Assembly (NCBI GenBank): GCA_003444085.1
Contig: DLVL01000125.1
Span: forward strand, 1-19,007
Direction: 5' to 3'
Source of the DNA: Kosmotogaceae bacterium
GTDB taxonomy: Bacteria; Thermotogota; Thermotogae; Petrotogales; Kosmotogaceae
Length of the DNA: 19,007 nt
The notes beneath the pieces are model-generated. The model searched no databases. It was not told where the DNA came from and worked only from the letters and a program-made list of their open reading frames with translations. Each line of letters starts with the position of its first letter. Within the stretch, counting starts at the first letter, position 1. This document shows positions 16,071 through 19,007 of this stretch, one piece after another. The position numbers were made by a program, and so were the translations under genes.

Positions 16071-17445
16071 ACTCTCACACAAAGTTATTCTGAAAGGAGT
16101 TTTGACCAACACATCACCCCTTCTTATCGGAAGCGGAAAAGGAGGAAACATTGACGCTGAAATAGTTAAAGACGAAAATGGCAAGGTATATATACCGGGA
16201 AGCAGTTTCTTGGGAGCCTTGAAACACTATATCTGCGATCATTTTGAAGTTCCGAGTAGCGTTATGGCCATCTTTGGTGAAAGAGAAACGCAGAGTCAAA
16301 TGGTGGTTCAAGACCTTGTCTCTTTAGATAGTTTTCAAAAGATATCAGTTCGTGATGGCGTAAGAATTGATCCAGAAAAAGGAATTGCGCAGCCCAAGAA
16401 GAAATACGATTATGAGATTCTTGAACCAGGATCGAAATTCCAGCTCCTGATCGAAATGACAATCCTTGAAGAACCATCAACGAGTAGAGAGTTACCCAGC
16501 TTGGATGATTCTCTCAAGCTCATCAAGACAATCCTCGAAATTCTTTCTTCAGAAGAATCTGATTTCTCACTTGGAGCAATCACTACAAAAGGATTTGGAA
16601 AAGTAGCATTCGATACAAGCTTGAAAAATGAAACGCCAAAGATTTATTGCTTTGACTTTCCGGATAAAGGGAAGGCTTGGTTTGAGTATTTGTTATCAGA
16701 GGACAAAATCCCACCAGACCACTGCTTAAAGAAAGCTGAAGAAATCAAAGCAATCGTGAAGAAACAACAGGATAATCTTGAGATCGTCTGTAACATGAGC
16801 ATAGTCAGCTCGCTTCTTATCGGAGCCAGCCCTAAAGCGGCAGACGAAGAAGATAAGGTAACTCTCAAGAGCGGTGATCTCCCGGTAATTTCAGGGACAT
16901 CGTTAAAAGGAGCTTTAAGAGCTAGGGCAGAAAGGATTTACAAAACGCTTGCCGGCAAAGAAAGCAACAAGGAGAAGCTGCACTCACTTTTTGGATGGGT
17001 CTCAGAGAAGGAGAAACTAAAGATCAAGAGCAAAATGATTGTTGAAGAAACCATCGTTCAAGGCGGCACAGAAGTATCTCAGCCGAGAATAAAGATCGAT
17101 AGATTCACCGGCGGAGTGATTGAAGGTGCCTTGATGGAGACTAAGGCATTGTGGAGAAACGATGAAGACATTTCTTTCAAAATATGCGTGAGAGATCCAG
17201 AAAACTGGGAGGTAGGTTTGCTTTTACTAGTCATAAAAGATCTGTGGGATAGAGATCTTCCAATAGGTGGTGAAAAGGCAATTGGCAGAGGCGTGCTAAA
17301 GGGAGACAGACTTCAGATCTCTTTACGAGGCAAGACTTATTCTGTAGTCGAGAAAAACGGAATATTAAACGTCACTGGAGAACAAAAGGAACTTGAAGAA
17401 TACGTAAATGCTTTCGTTGAGTACGCCGGAGGTGAACAACAATGA
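16063..17445 (+). CDS. Cas7-2x: tandem double Cas7 (Csm3-like) RAMP protein
   Basis: A 460-residue backbone protein with two Cas7 repeats. Domain 1 (about 1-215) has LLIGSGKGGNIDAEIV, with Asp31 at the Csm3-type catalytic position, then IPGSSFLGALK and the glycine-rich TTKGFGKVAF. Domain 2 (about 240-440) has LLIGASP, an acidic stretch with Asp261/Asp264, ISGTSLKGALRARAERI, the thumb-like IDRFTGGVIEGAL and the glycine-rich loop IGGEKAIGRG. Each domain would cover a stretch of guide RNA and cut target RNA at regular spacing. The ATG at 16063 overlaps the previous gene by eight bases and follows AAAGGGAG. The in-frame GTG at 16054 lies within the site region and is less likely. The layout matches Cas7-2x of III-Dv. 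Confidence 0.87.
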   Translation: MARLSHKVILKGVLTNTSPLLIGSGKGGNIDAEIVKDENGKVYIPGSSFLGALKHYICDHFEVPSSVMAIFGERETQSQMVVQDLVSLDSFQKISVRDGVRIDPEKGIAQPKKKYDYEILEPGSKFQLLIEMTILEEPSTSRELPSLDDSLKLIKTILEILSSEESDFSLGAITTKGFGKVAFDTSLKNETPKIYCFDFPDKGKAWFEYLLSEDKIPPDHCLKKAEEIKAIVKKQQDNLEIVCNMSIVSSLLIGASPKAADEEDKVTLKSGDLPVISGTSLKGALRARAERIYKTLAGKESNKEKLHSLFGWVSEKEKLKIKSKMIVEETIVQGGTEVSQPRIKIDRFTGGVIEGALMETKALWRNDEDISFKICVRDPENWEVGLLLLVIKDLWDRDLPIGGEKAIGRGVLKGDRLQISLRGKTYSVVEKNGILNVTGEQKELEEYVNAFVEYAGGEQQ

Positions 17446-17981
17446 GACAACTGTTGTTGGGATTGTCAAAAGCACAAGAAATCAAACCTTTGAGGTCTGA
17501 ATTGACTGAAAGGCTTACAAGGCTTAAGCAGGGATTTTCTGTCTGTTGGTTTCACAATAGAATCCTATTTGAAACAATAGAACGACTCATCTTCTTTATC
17601 GACGATAATAACGGGTATTTTTGGAAGCATTTGCTGAGACTCCGAGCATTCAACGAAAACGAAGAAATATATGTGTGGAAGAACAATCAGGGTCTGACGG
17701 GTCGATTTAGAACAGACGGAGAAGGAGAAGAGACTAGTTACATTGATGCTCAGCAGGTTCTTTGGGGAACTAGGTTCGAAGAACTCAAAGACGGAACTGT
17801 AGAATTGGCTGAACAAAGAGGTATATCGTTCAAGATTCCCAAAGAGTTTCTCTCAGAAGAATCCATTTCAATCTCTTCCAGGCTTATATTGACAACTAGA
17901 AACTACATTGAACACAATGAAATTGGACAAGCCTCATTTGTGGATAGCAGATTTGTTTCCATTTCTCCTAGGGGGTATTGA
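17442..17981 (+). CDS. csx19: Csx19, accessory subunit of the subtype III-D effector complex
   Basis: A 179-residue protein that matches my recollection of the Csx19 family (TIGR03984): an N-terminal helical part, a middle section with an IYVWKNNQGLTGRF pattern, the segment QQVLWGTRFEEL near 105-115, and the C-terminal signature RNYIEHNEIGQASFVDSRFV at 153-172. Csx19 is a structural subunit specific to III-D complexes. It sits between the double Cas7 and the insertion Cas7, its usual place in III-Dv. ATG 17442 overlaps the preceding stop (ATGA), after GGAGGTGAACAAC. No catalytic residues are apparent, as expected for a structural protein. Confidence 0.8.
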   Translation: MRQLLLGLSKAQEIKPLRSELTERLTRLKQGFSVCWFHNRILFETIERLIFFIDDNNGYFWKHLLRLRAFNENEEIYVWKNNQGLTGRFRTDGEGEETSYIDAQQVLWGTRFEELKDGTVELAEQRGISFKIPKEFLSEESISISSRLILTTRNYIEHNEIGQASFVDSRFVSISPRGY

Positions 17982-17982
17982 T

Positions 17983-19007
17983 ATGGAAAAAGCAAAGGTT
18001 CAACTAAGAGAAGCGAAGAAGGGCGTTACCGGAACGCTGCTTTTTGAGAATGGAAAAAGCATGCCCATCCCAAAACACTTCGGTTTACCTCTTTCAGAAA
18101 ACAACAAGGAAGCGGAAGTTGAGAGAAACGAAAAGGGACAGCTTACGAAAATAGTGATTGAAGGACGAGTATACAGAGAAAGCCAAAGAGCTCAATCCAC
18201 CAGAGCTCATGACGTTACCTCATCTCACCAACGTTTTCCTAAGAGAGTCCCAAGGCAGGGACCTGAAGAACACAGTAAAGAAGCACACGCGCCTTATAAC
18301 TTCGTTCCTCTGAACGAAAGCATTGTCCCTGCAGAAAGAAATGAGATTCCTCCTTTTGATCGTTACAGTACCGATCTTCTTAGCGGTTACTTGGAGATTG
18401 ACATTGACGTGAAGACACCTCTTTACGTCAGACGCAAAGCAAGGGATGCGAGATTCTTTGAAATCAACGGAGAACCGATCATCCCGGGCAGTTCAATCCG
18501 TGGAATGATAAGAACCCTTTTGGAGATAGCGAGTTACTCCCGAATGATTTTTGTTGATGACTCCAGGTACTATTTTCGATCATTTGCAGACAAATGTATC
18601 CCGTTGCGCCAGCTGTATAACGATACGATCGGGACCGAAACTGAAGGAAAGGTTGAGGCCGGCTTTCTGAGGTATGAAAGCAAAACTCAAGACTTCTATA
18701 TTGTAAAGGCTGAGAGTCCTGATAGATTTGCAGACACTCAGAGAGAGTTCGATTATGCCTTTGAGGACAACTCTTGGAAGGTTTGGACGGGGAGGCTAGG
18801 AAAAAAGAAGAAAAAGAATTGGATTTTTCAAGCTCCGGATGACGATACCGAGGAAGCTCTGACAGAAGAGGACCGGATACTGCTAACACAAGAGGACGTT
18901 GAAGATTACCAGAATGACAGGACAAGGCGAATCCCCGTCGATCTGCTTGAATCAGCAAAGATTGGTACTCTTGTGAAGGATGGTAAACCTCAAAAACCCG
19001 AATTTCG
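17983..19007 (+). CDS. TIGR03986-type RAMP protein (Cas7 with insertion), cut by the right edge
   Basis: An open frame of 341 codons with no stop before the window ends. The N-terminal ~100 residues are charged and linker-like. Next comes the family signature APYNFVPLNESIV at about 103-115. A Cas7/RAMP fold follows: GYLEIDIDVKTPLYV, then EINGEPIIPGSSIRGMIRTLLE from about 160, with the IPGSSxRG loop at 167-174. A long lysine-rich and acidic region follows, consistent with an insertion. It would form the last Cas7 unit of the III-Dv backbone. The ATG lies one base after the csx19 stop, with GGGGGT seven bases upstream, so it belongs to the same operon. The C-terminus is missing here because of the window edge. 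Confidence 0.85.
   Translation, partial: MEKAKVQLREAKKGVTGTLLFENGKSMPIPKHFGLPLSENNKEAEVERNEKGQLTKIVIEGRVYRESQRAQSTRAHDVTSSHQRFPKRVPRQGPEEHSKEAHAPYNFVPLNESIVPAERNEIPPFDRYSTDLLSGYLEIDIDVKTPLYVRRKARDARFFEINGEPIIPGSSIRGMIRTLLEIASYSRMIFVDDSRYYFRSFADKCIPLRQLYNDTIGTETEGKVEAGFLRYESKTQDFYIVKAESPDRFADTQREFDYAFEDNSWKVWTGRLGKKKKKNWIFQAPDDDTEEALTEEDRILLTQEDVEDYQNDRTRRIPVDLLESAKIGTLVKDGKPQKPEF

Noticed and set aside
18479..18958. A 159-codon open frame on the - strand near the right edge.
   Set aside because: It is antisense to the insertion Cas7 frame, which has the YNFVPL and IPGSSxRG signatures and is open to the window end.
1..19007. CRISPR array, cas1, cas2, cas6, transposase or tRNA genes.
   Set aside because: No regularly spaced direct repeats, and no adaptation, integrase, transposase or RNA gene signatures were seen on either strand.

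Overview
The window looks like a bacterial defence island carrying a type III CRISPR-Cas locus, with every gene on the + strand. The base composition is moderate, AGA is used heavily for arginine, Shine-Dalgarno sites are strong (GGAGGTG-like) and genes are tightly overlapped. This fits a Thermotogota-like (e.g. Mesotoga/Kosmotoga) or similar anaerobic/thermophilic bacterium, but no rRNA, tRNA or housekeeping gene is present, so the taxonomy is only a guess.

Layout. (1) Positions 2-103 hold the apparent tail of an upstream gene. (2) 202-3300 encodes a large RecQ-like SF2 helicase. (3) 3342-6485 encodes a roughly 1,050-residue protein that I read as CARF-like region, HD phosphohydrolase domain, then C-terminal CARF domain. 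(4) 6680-9736 holds three envelope-directed proteins of unknown function: a membrane-anchored or secreted protein with a calcium-loop motif, a helical lipoprotein, and a multi-membrane-segment protein translationally coupled to the lipoprotein. (5) 9841-12282 holds two further CARF effectors: a CARF, winged-helix, RelE-like protein and a Can2/Card1-like CARF-nuclease. (6) 12295 to the right edge holds the interference module: a short Cas10 with an intact GGDD palm but no HD domain, a Cas7-Cas5(Csx10)-Cas11-like fusion, a tandem double Cas7 (Cas7-2x), Csx19, and a TIGR03986-type RAMP protein (the Cas7 with insertion) that runs off the window. This set and order correspond to the fused subtype III-D variant, III-Dv.

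How the genes may work together. The fused Cas7/Cas5/Cas11 complex with Cas10 and Csx19 would bind a guide RNA, recognise and cut target RNA, and switch on the Cas10 palm to make cyclic oligoadenylate. Three different CARF proteins (HD, RelE-like, PD-(D/E)XK-like) could then be signal-activated effectors. The helicase next to the CARF-HD protein and the embedded envelope cassette are the least explained parts and the best candidates for undescribed biology. No CRISPR array, cas1, cas2 or cas6 is visible in the window.

Two genes (at 6680 and 11020) appear to begin with the non-standard codon ATC after well-placed Shine-Dalgarno sites. All assignments come from reading the sequence and remembered family motifs; no database search was run.
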